Source of the DNA: JAVBNC01 sp031551765
GTDB lineage: Bacteria; Desulfobacterota; Desulfovibrionia; Desulfovibrionales; Desulfovibrionaceae
NCBI GenBank assembly: GCA_031551765.1
Contig: JAVBNC010000017.1
Coordinates: forward strand, 1 to 56,801
Length of the DNA: 56,801 nt
Direction of reading: 5' to 3'
Below are positions 7,931-16,600 of this stretch, in pieces. A program made the translations under genes and the position numbers. Under the pieces are notes generated by a model that did not search any database, had not been told where the DNA came from, and saw only the letters and a list, made by a program, of their open reading frames with translations. Each line of letters opens with the position of its first letter. Positions within the stretch are counted from its first letter, which is position 1.

Positions 7931-9079
7931 TCAGGGTTTGCGCTTCCGTTTTTCACGCCTGCCGAAGTTCCAGTAGTGGTACCGGCCGCTGGGTATGGAA
8001 CCTTCCGCCACGGCCTTGGCCACGTCCGGGTTGGCTGCCAGGTACGCGGCCTCGTCAATGGCGCTGATGCGCTGCAAGTACTTGGCGTAGGCCTCGTAAT
8101 GCGCGTACGGGGGCCTTTCCTTGATCCAGGGTTTCTTGTGGGCCGGGTACATGGCGATGTCGACCACGAAAAAACCGGATTCGTGCAGAATGTCGGCCAG
8201 CGCGGTTCTGTATTGCGGCGGGATGTAGTGGTCCAGAATAAAGTCCCCGCCCCGCGCCAGCGTGGTGTACACGGAAACCATGTCCGGCAGCAGACCCGCT
8301 TCGCAGATAGCCTGGGTTATGGACGGGGGGTTCATGTGCCGCGTGCCCGGAATGTAGCGCATCAGCTCTTTCAGCTCAGGCCTGACGGGAAAGCGGCCGT
8401 CGGCGATATCATGGTACAGGATTTCGCCCTGGATTCGGAAGATATCCGGCCGCAAAATGGCGGAGGAAACGCTGGTCTTGCCGGAATAGTGCTCGTCCAT
8501 GAGCAGAATGGCCAGGGGCAGGGCGTGCTGCACGTGGTACACGTGGCGCGGGATGGGGTCCCCGCTCTGGGACACGCTTTGGCCAATGTGCTTGAAGGCG
8601 TACTTGGCCAACATGCCGTGCAGCCTGGCGCGGGTGGGGAAAAGGCGGGTGTCTATGGCCCGCGTGACTTCCACGAAACGGTCTTCCTCACCGGGGGCCA
8701 CGCCCAGTTCCAGCACCAGCAGGCCGCCGGGGTTCAGGCGGGTCATGAGCAGGTCCAGCAGTTCCTGCTGATCTTCCGCGTAGTGGATGGCGGAGAGGCA
8801 AAGGATGAGATCGTAGCATTCCGGCCCCAGTTCCCGCCAGGGCGCGCAGGAAAAGAAGCAGTCCGGGAACCAGTCTTTGGCCAGGGCGATAAAGCCGGGG
8901 TCGCTGTCCACGCCCCGCACTCGGGCCGCCTTTTGAAAGGCGGCCCAGCCGCAGAAATAGCCGGTGTTGCAGCCCACATCCAGCACGGATTTCCCCCGCA
9001 GCGAAGGCAGGCGCAGCGAAAGCAGCTTTTCAAAGCTGCGGGATGCGCCCTGCTGCCAGGGAAAAGTCTGGTAGGCCAT
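7931..9079 (-). CDS. SAM-dependent methyltransferase with additional C-terminal domain
   Basis: 382 residues. The class I methyltransferase domain occupies about res 10-150: motif I VLDVGCNTG (32-40), acidic end of strand 2 VDSD (57-60), motif IV-like YDLILCLSAIHY (89-100), post-motif LNPGGLLVLELG. The following part, res 180-330, is not recognised. It contains DEHYSGKTS (195-203), which resembles a nucleotide-binding P-loop but lacks the usual leading glycine. The tail has YLAANPDVAKAV...SGRYHYWNFGRRE (346-376), a short motif that recurs in glycan-related and secreted bacterial proteins, and ends in a basic stretch. The gene sits between grpE and dnaK, 15 bases after grpE, which is an odd place for such a gene. 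Substrate unknown. Confidence 0.75.
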   Translation of the reverse strand: MAYQTFPWQQGASRSFEKLLSLRLPSLRGKSVLDVGCNTGYFCGWAAFQKAARVRGVDSDPGFIALAKDWFPDCFFSCAPWRELGPECYDLILCLSAIHYAEDQQELLDLLMTRLNPGGLLVLELGVAPGEEDRFVEVTRAIDTRLFPTRARLHGMLAKYAFKHIGQSVSQSGDPIPRHVYHVQHALPLAILLMDEHYSGKTSVSSAILRPDIFRIQGEILYHDIADGRFPVRPELKELMRYIPGTRHMNPPSITQAICEAGLLPDMVSVYTTLARGGDFILDHYIPPQYRTALADILHESGFFVVDIAMYPAHKKPWIKERPPYAHYEAYAKYLQRISAIDEAAYLAANPDVAKAVAEGSIPSGRYHYWNFGRREKRKRKP

Positions 9080-9094
9080 GAATTTCTTACAGCG

Positions 9095-9703
9095 TTAGAA
9101 CTTGCAGACAGTGACCTTGGCGGGCCGCAGCAGTCTGTCTTTCAGGCGGTAGCCCCTGGAGAGCAGACCGCAGACCGCGCCTTCCGGAAACTCCGTGTGC
9201 GCTTCCATGCCCACGGCTTCGTGCACGGCGGGGTCAAAGGCCTCGCCCAGTTCCCCCAGCTGCGCCAGGCCGTGGCGGCTCAGGGAATCCAGGAGCAGCT
9301 TCCTGGTCATTTCCACGCCGATGACGAAGTTTTTACAGTCCCCTTCCTTGGGGGCGTGGGCCAGCGCCAGGTCCAGGTTGTCCAGGGCCGGGAGTATGTC
9401 CGCGATGACGCTTTCCCCGGCAAAGCGGGAAAATTCCTCTTTTTCCCGGGCCAGGCGTTTTCTGGTGTTTTCCAGGTCCGCCAGGGCGCGGAGTTTAACA
9501 TCCTCGGCTTCGCGCAGCACGGGGCAGTCCGGGCAGACCCGGGCCTTGCACGCCCGGACCAGCTCTTCATCCGCCACTTCGGCCAGCGGCGGGGGCGCGA
9601 CGGCGTTGTTGTCCACCACCGGGCTGGCCGGGGCGTCGCCTCCCTCGGCGTCGGGCGAGTCCAGGCCGGAGTAGGGGTTGCTGTAGGGATGGCGCTTATG
9701 CAT
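9095..9703 (-). CDS. grpE: nucleotide exchange factor GrpE
   Basis: 202 residues. A variable, proline-rich N-terminus is followed by the long dimerising helix (LRALADLENTRKRLAREKEE, ~res 75-95) and the C-terminal beta domain (AFDPAVHEAVGME, LLSRGYRLKDRLLRPAKVTV). It opens DnaK to release ADP. A small cysteine cluster, CKARVCPDC (~res 57-65), lies just before the helix, where it could respond to redox state or bind metal. That role is inference. The gene lies between hrcA and the methyltransferase gene on the same strand. Confidence 0.96.
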   Translation of the reverse strand: MHKRHPYSNPYSGLDSPDAEGGDAPASPVVDNNAVAPPPLAEVADEELVRACKARVCPDCPVLREAEDVKLRALADLENTRKRLAREKEEFSRFAGESVIADILPALDNLDLALAHAPKEGDCKNFVIGVEMTRKLLLDSLSRHGLAQLGELGEAFDPAVHEAVGMEAHTEFPEGAVCGLLSRGYRLKDRLLRPAKVTVCKF

Positions 9704-9765
9704 ACGGGATGTTCTCCTTGAGAGTGAAAATCAGGGGAGCGCGCGTTTTGGCTCTCCCCCGTCAC

Positions 9766-9793
9766 GGCCGGTTTCATGGTCCGGCCTTTTTTT
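9766..9793 (+). terminator. terminator-like hairpin in the hrcA-grpE gap
   Basis: GGCCGG-tttcatggt-CCGGCC followed by TTTTTTT on the plus strand. The flanking genes run on the minus strand, so it faces the wrong way to stop them. It could end an antisense transcript or act as an RNA-processing hairpin in the hrcA-grpE message. Confidence 0.4.
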
Positions 9794-9820
9794 AAAAAGT
9801 ATTGCTGCCGCCGGGCCGCG

Positions 9821-10867
9821 TCACGCGGCCGTGAAACGGCGGTGTAGCGCGGCCGCGAGCGAGGTGGCGATGTGGCTCACCGCGGGCACCACTGCCGCGT
9901 AATTCATGCGCAGGGGGCCCACCGCGCTGACCACGCCCAGAGGGGTATCCCCGTCCCCGGAAGCGGCGTAGGGCGCGCTGACCACGGCCCAGCAGGGCTC
10001 GTCCTCTTCCGCGTGGAAAAAGGAGACCGACCAGTCCATATCGCGCATGGCGCTGTTCAAAAGCTCCAGCAGGCGGGAGCGCTCTTCCAGCAAAGAGAGC
10101 AGGGCGCGCAGGGCCTTGATGTTCGCGTGTTCCGCCTGGGCCAGCATTTGGCGCGCGCCTTCCATGAACAGTTCCCGCTCTTCGTCGGCCGTGTCCACGG
10201 CGGCGTGGGAAAGGGTCAGCGCCTTGCGGCACATGGCTTCCAGGCGTTCTCCCTTGTCGCGCAGGTCTGCCTGGATGTGGCGGCGGGCTTCCTGCAGGGT
10301 CAGGCCCTTGAAGTGGCTGTTCATGTAGTTGCTGAAACGGGTCAGCTCGTCCTGGCCGTAGGGTTCGGCCACGCTGAGCAGGCGGGTGCGCACCAGGCCC
10401 CCTTCCAGCACCAGCGCGGCCAGCACCTGGTTGGGGCTGAGCGGCGCGAACTCTATGGCCCGCCAGCGGGCCTCGTCCCGCTTGGGCGCCAGCACCACGC
10501 CCAACTGGCAGCATTGGCTGGAAACCACAGAGCTGGCCCGGCGCAAGATTTGGGAAACCTCCGCCTCTTCCAGGTTCAGCGCGTCCGCAATGGCGGTGCG
10601 GCGCTCTTCCGGCAGGGGGGAGGGGGTGAACAGCGTATCCACGTAAAGGCGGAACGCCTTGGCCGTGGGCACCCGGCCCGCGGAAATATGGGGCTGGTCC
10701 AGGTAGCCCTTGTCCATCAGCCCGGACATGGCGTTGCGCACGCTGGCAGGGGACAGGGCGAGCCGCGAGCCCCGGGACACGGCGCCGGAAGGCACCGGTT
10801 CCCCGGTATGGATATAGCGCTCGATAATGGCGGCCAGAATGGCGGCTTCCCGTTCTGCGTGCAACAT
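9821..10867 (-). CDS. hrcA: heat-inducible transcription repressor HrcA
   Basis: 348 residues, standard length. The N-terminal winged helix (res 1-80) has the family pattern EREAAILAAIIERYIHTGEPV, SPASVRNAMSGLMDKGYLDQPH and SAGRVPTAKAFRLYVD. A GAF-like dimerisation domain follows and the end has the typical VVSAVGPLRMNYAAVVPAVSHI. HrcA represses chaperone operons through CIRCE sites and is thought to be kept active by GroEL. No CIRCE site is visible upstream of hrcA, grpE or dnaK, so its target is probably elsewhere (groES-groEL is the usual one) or diverged. Confidence 0.96.
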   Translation of the reverse strand: MLHAEREAAILAAIIERYIHTGEPVPSGAVSRGSRLALSPASVRNAMSGLMDKGYLDQPHISAGRVPTAKAFRLYVDTLFTPSPLPEERRTAIADALNLEEAEVSQILRRASSVVSSQCCQLGVVLAPKRDEARWRAIEFAPLSPNQVLAALVLEGGLVRTRLLSVAEPYGQDELTRFSNYMNSHFKGLTLQEARRHIQADLRDKGERLEAMCRKALTLSHAAVDTADEERELFMEGARQMLAQAEHANIKALRALLSLLEERSRLLELLNSAMRDMDWSVSFFHAEEDEPCWAVVSAPYAASGDGDTPLGVVSAVGPLRMNYAAVVPAVSHIATSLAAALHRRFTAA

Positions 10868-10922
10868 AGCTATAATGGCTAACCACCAGGCAGAGGTATG
10901 TCAAGGAGGGACAGCTGTCCGG

Positions 10923-12095
10923 TCATTCAAAAAGCTTGCCCCGCACCACGGCGCGGTGGCCGAAACGCTCGCGCAGCTCGTCCAGGGTCTTGTCCAAGGC
11001 GGCGTCCTTGCCGCTCCGCGCGGCGTCCTGCTGTTCGGATTCGGAAAACAAAGAAAGCTGCCGCGCCTCTTTGCCCCCGCCGAAATGAGAGACGCCCACC
11101 CCGATCAGCCGGAGCTTGCGCTTGGGGTTCAGCTCCCGCAGCAGGGCCACGGCGGTTTCGTAGATCAGCCGGGTGCCGTTGAAGGGCTGGTCCAGGGTCC
11201 TGGCCCTGGTGACCTGGGTAAAGTCCGCGTACTTGGCTTTCAGGGTCACGGTGCGCCCGGCCAGGCCTTGGCGGCGCAGGGAAGCGCCCACCCGTTCCGA
11301 CTGGCGCAGCAGCCAGCGTTCCAGAACCTCCCGGTCCAGGGTGTCCACTTCAAAGGTGTTTTCCGCGCTTTCAGACTTGGGCGGTTCAAAGGGGACGACG
11401 GGGCGCGGGTCCACGCCGCCGGCCCTGTCGTACAGGCTTTCCCCGGCCTTGCCCAGGCGGCGTTGCCAAAATTCCTTGGGGTAGCGGCGCACGTCGCCGC
11501 AGGTGTGCACCCCGGTATTTTTCAGCAGTTCCAAGGTTTTGTGCCCCACGCCGGGAATGCGGGACACGGGCAGCGCGGCCAGCAGGGCGGGCAGGTCCTG
11601 CGGCTCCAGCACGGTGAGGCCGTCGGGCTTGTCCATGTCCGAAGCGATTTTGGCCAGGAACTTGACCGGCGCAAGGCCCACGGAACAGGTGAGCGAGCAT
11701 TCCCCGAACACGGCGTCCTTGACGGACTGGCCCAGTTCGCGCACCGGGCCGAAAATAGCGTCCAGGCCGCTGGCGTCCAGGTAAGCTTCGTCCACGGAAG
11801 CCTGCTCCACCAAAGGGGAAAAGCGGGAGAGCACCTCCATGATCCGGCGCGAAACCTCTTTATAGCGCTGCATGCGCACCGGCACGAACACGCCCTGCGG
11901 GCAGAGTCGCCTGGCCTGGAAAATGGGCACGGCGCTGCGCACGCCAAAGCGGCGGGCTTCGTAGGAAGCCGCGCTCACCACGCCCCGGTCGCCGCCGCCC
12001 ACAATGACCGGCTTGCCCTTCAACTCCGGGTTGTCGAGCTGCTCAATGGAGGCGTAAAAGGCGTCCATGTCGATATGCATAATCCAGCGCTGCAT
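10923..12095 (-). CDS. dinB: DNA polymerase IV (Y-family, DinB)
   Basis: 390 residues. The catalytic carboxylates are visible in IMHIDMDAFYASIEQ (res 5-19) and in EQASVDEAYLDASG (~res 97). Other family blocks are VSAASYEARRFGV, GLAPVKFLAKIASDMDKP and the helix-hairpin-helix RIPGVGHKT. Near the C-terminus lies QLSLF, the classic sliding-clamp-binding motif. It carries out error-prone translesion synthesis. The ATG at 12095 starts at the conserved N-terminus. An in-frame TTG 18 bases upstream is less likely. No LexA-type box was recognised upstream. It is 55 bases upstream of hrcA on the same strand. Confidence 0.95.
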   Translation of the reverse strand: MQRWIMHIDMDAFYASIEQLDNPELKGKPVIVGGGDRGVVSAASYEARRFGVRSAVPIFQARRLCPQGVFVPVRMQRYKEVSRRIMEVLSRFSPLVEQASVDEAYLDASGLDAIFGPVRELGQSVKDAVFGECSLTCSVGLAPVKFLAKIASDMDKPDGLTVLEPQDLPALLAALPVSRIPGVGHKTLELLKNTGVHTCGDVRRYPKEFWQRRLGKAGESLYDRAGGVDPRPVVPFEPPKSESAENTFEVDTLDREVLERWLLRQSERVGASLRRQGLAGRTVTLKAKYADFTQVTRARTLDQPFNGTRLIYETAVALLRELNPKRKLRLIGVGVSHFGGGKEARQLSLFSESEQQDAARSGKDAALDKTLDELRERFGHRAVVRGKLFE

Positions 12096-12192
12096 GAATT
12101 CATAATAGCACAAGGATCAAGTCCTCACTATACTCGGAAAAACAAAGGCTGGGCGCGAAATACACGGCAACCGGGCCGTAACGCGGCCGCCC

Positions 12193-12290
12193 CCCTGACA
12201 AAGTTTTTTGAAGGAGGATGGGGGGCGGAGAAAGGGGAAATTTTTTTCCAAAAAAAGATTCCCCCTTCCCCCGGACGCCGGAGGCATTCC
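12193..12290. repeat. A/T-loop hairpin repeat, copy 1
   Basis: Starts CCCTGACAAAGTTTTTTGA and contains GGGGAAATTTTTTTCC and AAAAAAAGATTCCCCC as a long imperfect hairpin. A related element lies at 17741-17807. The 229-base gap between divergent dinB and the SbcD-like gene otherwise shows no clear promoter. Confidence 0.6.
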
Positions 12291-12324
12291 AGTCCGCCCC
12301 GGACTATGCTAGAAAAAACAAGCC

Positions 12325-13647
12325 ATGCAGCAACAGCCCTTTACCTTTATCCACGCCGCGGATTTGCACCTGGGCGCGCCTTTCCGGGGTGCGGGGGAAT
12401 TTTTCGACCTTGACCCCTCGCGGCGGGAACTGTCCCTGATGACGGAAGCCTCCTTTGCGGCCCTGCGCCGCCTGGAAGCCCTGTGTTTGGCGGAACAGGC
12501 CGCGTTCCTGGTACTGGCCGGGGACGTGTACGACGAAGAGGATGGCGTTCTGCGCGCCCGGCTGGAATTGCGAGACATGTTCCTGCGCCTGGAAAAGGCC
12601 GGGGTGCGCGTATTTTTGGCCCATGGCAACCACGACCCCCTGGAAGACGGCCCGGCCGCGGTGCGCTGGCCCGGCAACGTGACAGTGTTCGGCCCGGATG
12701 TGAGCGGGCACCGGGTGGAACGCGACGGCGAACTCCTGGCCGTGGTGCATGGCATAAGCCACACCAGCCGCAGGGAAAAGGCGAATCTGGCCCAGCGCTT
12801 CAGCCGGGGGCAGGGCGGTTTTCCCTCCGGCGTTACGCAACTGGGCGTGCTGCACTGCGCCGTGGGCGGCAAAAGCGAGGGCTACGCGCCTTACGCGCCC
12901 TGCGCGCTGGCGGACCTGGCCCAAAGCGGCCTGGACTACTGGGCTCTGGGCCACGTGCACACGCCCCAGGTGCTGGGCGAAAGCCCCTGCGCGGTGTACC
13001 CCGGCAGCCTTCAGGGCCTGCACGTCAACGAATCCGGGCCGCACGGCTGCTTTATCGTGCGGGTACGCGCCGCCGGAAGTTTTGAGCGGGCTTTCGTGCC
13101 GCTCGCGCCCGTGCAGTGGGAAAAGCCGGTGCTGGACATAAACGGGAACGACCCGGAAAGTCTGGACGCGCTGGAAGAAACCCTGCTCGCCCGGTTGGAA
13201 CAAGAAGGCGAGCGGGCGCAGAACGCGGAGGGGCCGGGCTTTGGGCCGGACCTGGTGGTCTGCCGCCTGACCCTGAGCGGCAGGACGGTCTGGGACCATG
13301 CCCTGCGCCGCTCCGGGGCGCTGGAAGACCTGACCCGGCGGCTGCGGCAGAGCCTGACGGACAACGGCGGGCGGGTGCGGCTCAGCGAACTGGTGCTGCG
13401 CACAGCCCCGGAAGCGGACATGGCGGATCTCTGTTCCCGCCAGGGCCTGACGGGCGAGGTGGCCCGCCAGGCGGAAGCGGCCCTGCATGACGCCGCCGCC
13501 CTGGAAGCGTTGCGCGATGACGCGCTGTCTGATCTTTACGGCAACAACCGCCTGCGCCGGGTGCTGGATATGCCGGACGCGGCGGCAACGGCGGAGCTGG
13601 TCGCTTCCGCCCGCTCCCTTTGCTGCGGCCTGCTGGAGGGTGAGTAG
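12325..13647 (+). CDS. SbcD/Mre11-type metallophosphoesterase nuclease (YhaO-like)
   Basis: 440 residues. The calcineurin-like phosphoesterase motifs appear in order: HAADLHLGAPF (res 9-19), LAGDVYDEED (~res 65-74), AHGNHDPLED (~res 97), then LLHCAVGG-type and ALGHVHTPQVL blocks. The C-terminal ~170 residues form a helical cap unlike E. coli SbcD, which fits the YhaO group. It is expected to work with the following large ATPase gene (5 bases away, clearly one operon) as a DNA-end-processing or repair complex. No strong ribosome site precedes the ATG. Confidence 0.85.
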   Translation: MQQQPFTFIHAADLHLGAPFRGAGEFFDLDPSRRELSLMTEASFAALRRLEALCLAEQAAFLVLAGDVYDEEDGVLRARLELRDMFLRLEKAGVRVFLAHGNHDPLEDGPAAVRWPGNVTVFGPDVSGHRVERDGELLAVVHGISHTSRREKANLAQRFSRGQGGFPSGVTQLGVLHCAVGGKSEGYAPYAPCALADLAQSGLDYWALGHVHTPQVLGESPCAVYPGSLQGLHVNESGPHGCFIVRVRAAGSFERAFVPLAPVQWEKPVLDINGNDPESLDALEETLLARLEQEGERAQNAEGPGFGPDLVVCRLTLSGRTVWDHALRRSGALEDLTRRLRQSLTDNGGRVRLSELVLRTAPEADMADLCSRQGLTGEVARQAEAALHDAAALEALRDDALSDLYGNNRLRRVLDMPDAAATAELVASARSLCCGLLEGE

Positions 13648-13652
13648 CGCGT

Positions 13653-16600
13653 ATGTATATCCGCGAATTCACCATCGACCGCTTCGGCCTGTTCAGCGGA
13701 CAGTCCGTCACCGGCCTGCCGTCCGGCCTCACCGTCATTTACGGCCGTAACGAGGCGGGCAAAAGCACCTGCCTGAATTTTTTCCGGGCCATGCTCTTCG
13801 GCTATGCCCGTACAAACCGCAAATACAAGCTGGACTACCTGGCTGACCAGAACGGCGGAAAGGCCCTTTCCGGCGGCGGCCTGCTGCTGGAAAGCGCGGC
13901 CTTTGGCCCCTTGCGCCTTATCCGCCGCCCCGGCACCCACGGCGGCCCCGTCACATTGACCACGGAGGAGGGCGCGCCCCACCCCACGGCGGACCTGTCC
14001 CGCCTGCTGGGCGGCTGCACTCCGGAAGTCTATGACGCGGTGTTCGGCTTCAGCCTGGGCGAACTCATCCAGATGGGCGACATGAAGGACGAACGCGTGC
14101 GCCACGCCCTGCACGGAGCGGCGTTCGGCTCGGAACGCTCGCCCACCCAGGTGCTGAAAAAAATTCAGGACGAAATGGACAAGCTGTACGTTCCCAAAGG
14201 CCGCAAAACCAGCGTCAACGCGCTGTTGGCGGAGCTGGAAGCCCTGCGAGAGCGCCGCCGGGAACTGGGTTCGGAAGTGGCCCGCTACGCCGCGCTGCAA
14301 CAGGATCTGGAAAGCCTGGAGTCTGTGCTGGCGGAAGCCGCCGCCGTCCGTGCGGCCCAGGAAGAGGAGCGCCGGACCCTGGAACGCCGTCGCGGCCTGT
14401 GGCGGCAGTGGGAAGCGCTGCGCGAGGCGGAAACCACCCTGGCCGCCCTGCCGGAAACAGAAGGCAGCTTCGCGCCCGACGGACTGGAGCGCGTCAACCG
14501 CCTGGCCGAACGCCTGGAAGAGCGCCGCCTGGCCTTGGCCGAGGCTACGCGCCGCGTGGAACGCTTCAGCGAGGAACTGGCCGCCTTGGCCCAGACGCCC
14601 GGCCCGCTTCAGGCGCACGGCCCGCTGCTGGGCCTGCGGGAACAGGCGGAAAGCCTGCGCCGCGCCGCCGCCGAGCTGCCCGCCCTGGAACAGGAAAAGC
14701 TGGCCGTGGACCGGGAACTGCGCGGCCTGTGCGCTTCCCTGGGGCCGGAGTGGGACGGGGAGGCCGTGGACGCCTTTCCGCTCTCCCTGCCTCTGCGGGA
14801 AGAGTGCCGCGTTTTGGGCGCCAACCTGGAAAAGGCCGTACGCGAGCGGGAAGGCATGGACGCGGCCGTGGCCCGCCTGGAACGGGAGGTGCTGGAAGCG
14901 GAACAGACGGACAAGGCCCTGGCGGCTTCGTCCGCCGCCGCGGGCCGGGAAAAGATCCCGGCAGCGGACAGCGATGGTCCCCTGCGTCTGGAACGCGCTC
15001 TGGCCGAGGCCCGCGTGGCCCTGGAACAGCTGCCCCTGCACAAAGAGCGCCTGCGCCACGCCCAGGAAGCGTTACGCGCGGCGTTGCAGGCGGCTTTACG
15101 GCAGGCATCCTTTCTGCCGGGGCTGGCTGTTTCATCTTTCGCGCAGCAGGGCCCCGCCGAAGAGCTGGCCCGTCTGGAACACTGGCTGGCCGACAATGGC
15201 GAGTTTCTTGACGAGCAGACCCTGGAGCGGCGCAAAACGCTGCTGCGGGAGGCGCAAAGCGCCTGGCAGGAAGTGGAGGCCGCCCGGCGCGGTTTCCAGG
15301 AAGCCAACGACCGCTTGAATGATTTTGTCATCCCGCAGTACACCGCGCCCGCCGCGCGCCTGCGCAGCCCCACCCTGCTGTTGGGCGGGGCGGTGGTGCT
15401 GGCCGGGCTTCTCTGCCTGGCGTTGGGTTTTCTGCTGCCCCAGCCGCCGCTCACTTACGCCGGGGCAGGCTGCCTGGTGGCCGGGGCGCTGTTCGTGCTC
15501 ATGCGCCAAATGCCCGTCCGCTCCCAGACCATGGCCGCGTCCACCCTGGAACTGGTCAACGAGCGGGTGAAAGCCTCCCGCAACCGCGCCGCCGACGCCG
15601 TGCAGCGCGCGGAACAACAGCTGGACGCCCTGTTCGCCGCCGCTTCCGCCGCGCATGCGCTTGGGGACGCCCTGGACGGCCTGTCCGGCGCGGACGCCCT
15701 GGCGGCGCTCAAAGAGCTTGTCGCGATGCAGGAGCACGCCCTGGCCCTGGCGGAAAAAACCACGGCCGTCGGGCGCGGGCTCAGCGAACTGCGCCAGGAG
15801 GAAGAAGCTCTGCGCCAGGCGCGCGGTCGTCTCCGCCTGTGCCTGGACCTGGCCGCTTCGCTGCCGGAACTTGGCCTGTCGCTGGGCGAGGCCGCCCAAG
15901 ACCCGGAAGAGGCCCCCATCCTGTGGCTGGGCGCGCTGGAAGCCGCTCTGTCCGAATGGCGGCGCGCGGGCCAGGAACGTCTGCGCCAGGAACAGAGCCT
16001 GGTGGAACGCCGCGCCGCGCTCGAACGCCTGCAAACCCGGCTGGCCCTGGCCCGGAAAGACGCGGAAGACGCCCGCGCCCGCAAAGAAACCCAGGCGGCT
16101 GCCTGGCGCAACTGGCTGCAAGAGCGGCGGCTGTTTCCGGACCTGTCCCCGGAAACCGGGCGGGAAGCGCTGGATATTCTGGACAAGGCCAAGGCCCGCC
16201 GGGGCAAAGCCCAGGAGCTTGCGGCGCGGGCCGCGCGGCTGCGGGAGGACCTGCGCCGTTTCGCGCTGGAACTGGGCGACTGCGCGCGCCTGATGGGCGA
16301 GGCGGTCCCTGAACTTCCGGAACAGCCCGGCCCCGTGGCGGCCGCGGAACTGCTCTCTCTGCTGGAAAATTTGAGCGCCAGGTCCGCCCGGGCCGTGGAG
16401 GCGGCGGCCCTGCAAAAACGCAAGCAAGCGGAGCTGCCGGAAGCGGAAGCCGCGCGTCTGGCGGCCCAGGACGAGCTTGCCGCCGTGGAAAACGAAATGG
16501 CGGAACTGTTCCGCCTGGCCCGCGCGGAGGATGCGGAAGCCTACCGCCGCGCTTTCGGCGCATGGCAACAGCGGGAAGAAGCCTTGCAAAGCCGCCAGCG

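Noticed and set aside
10868..10904. TTGACA (minus strand, 10899-10904) as an hrcA promoter
   Set aside because: No -10 box lies at 16-18 bases. The nearest TATAGC is about 24 bases away.
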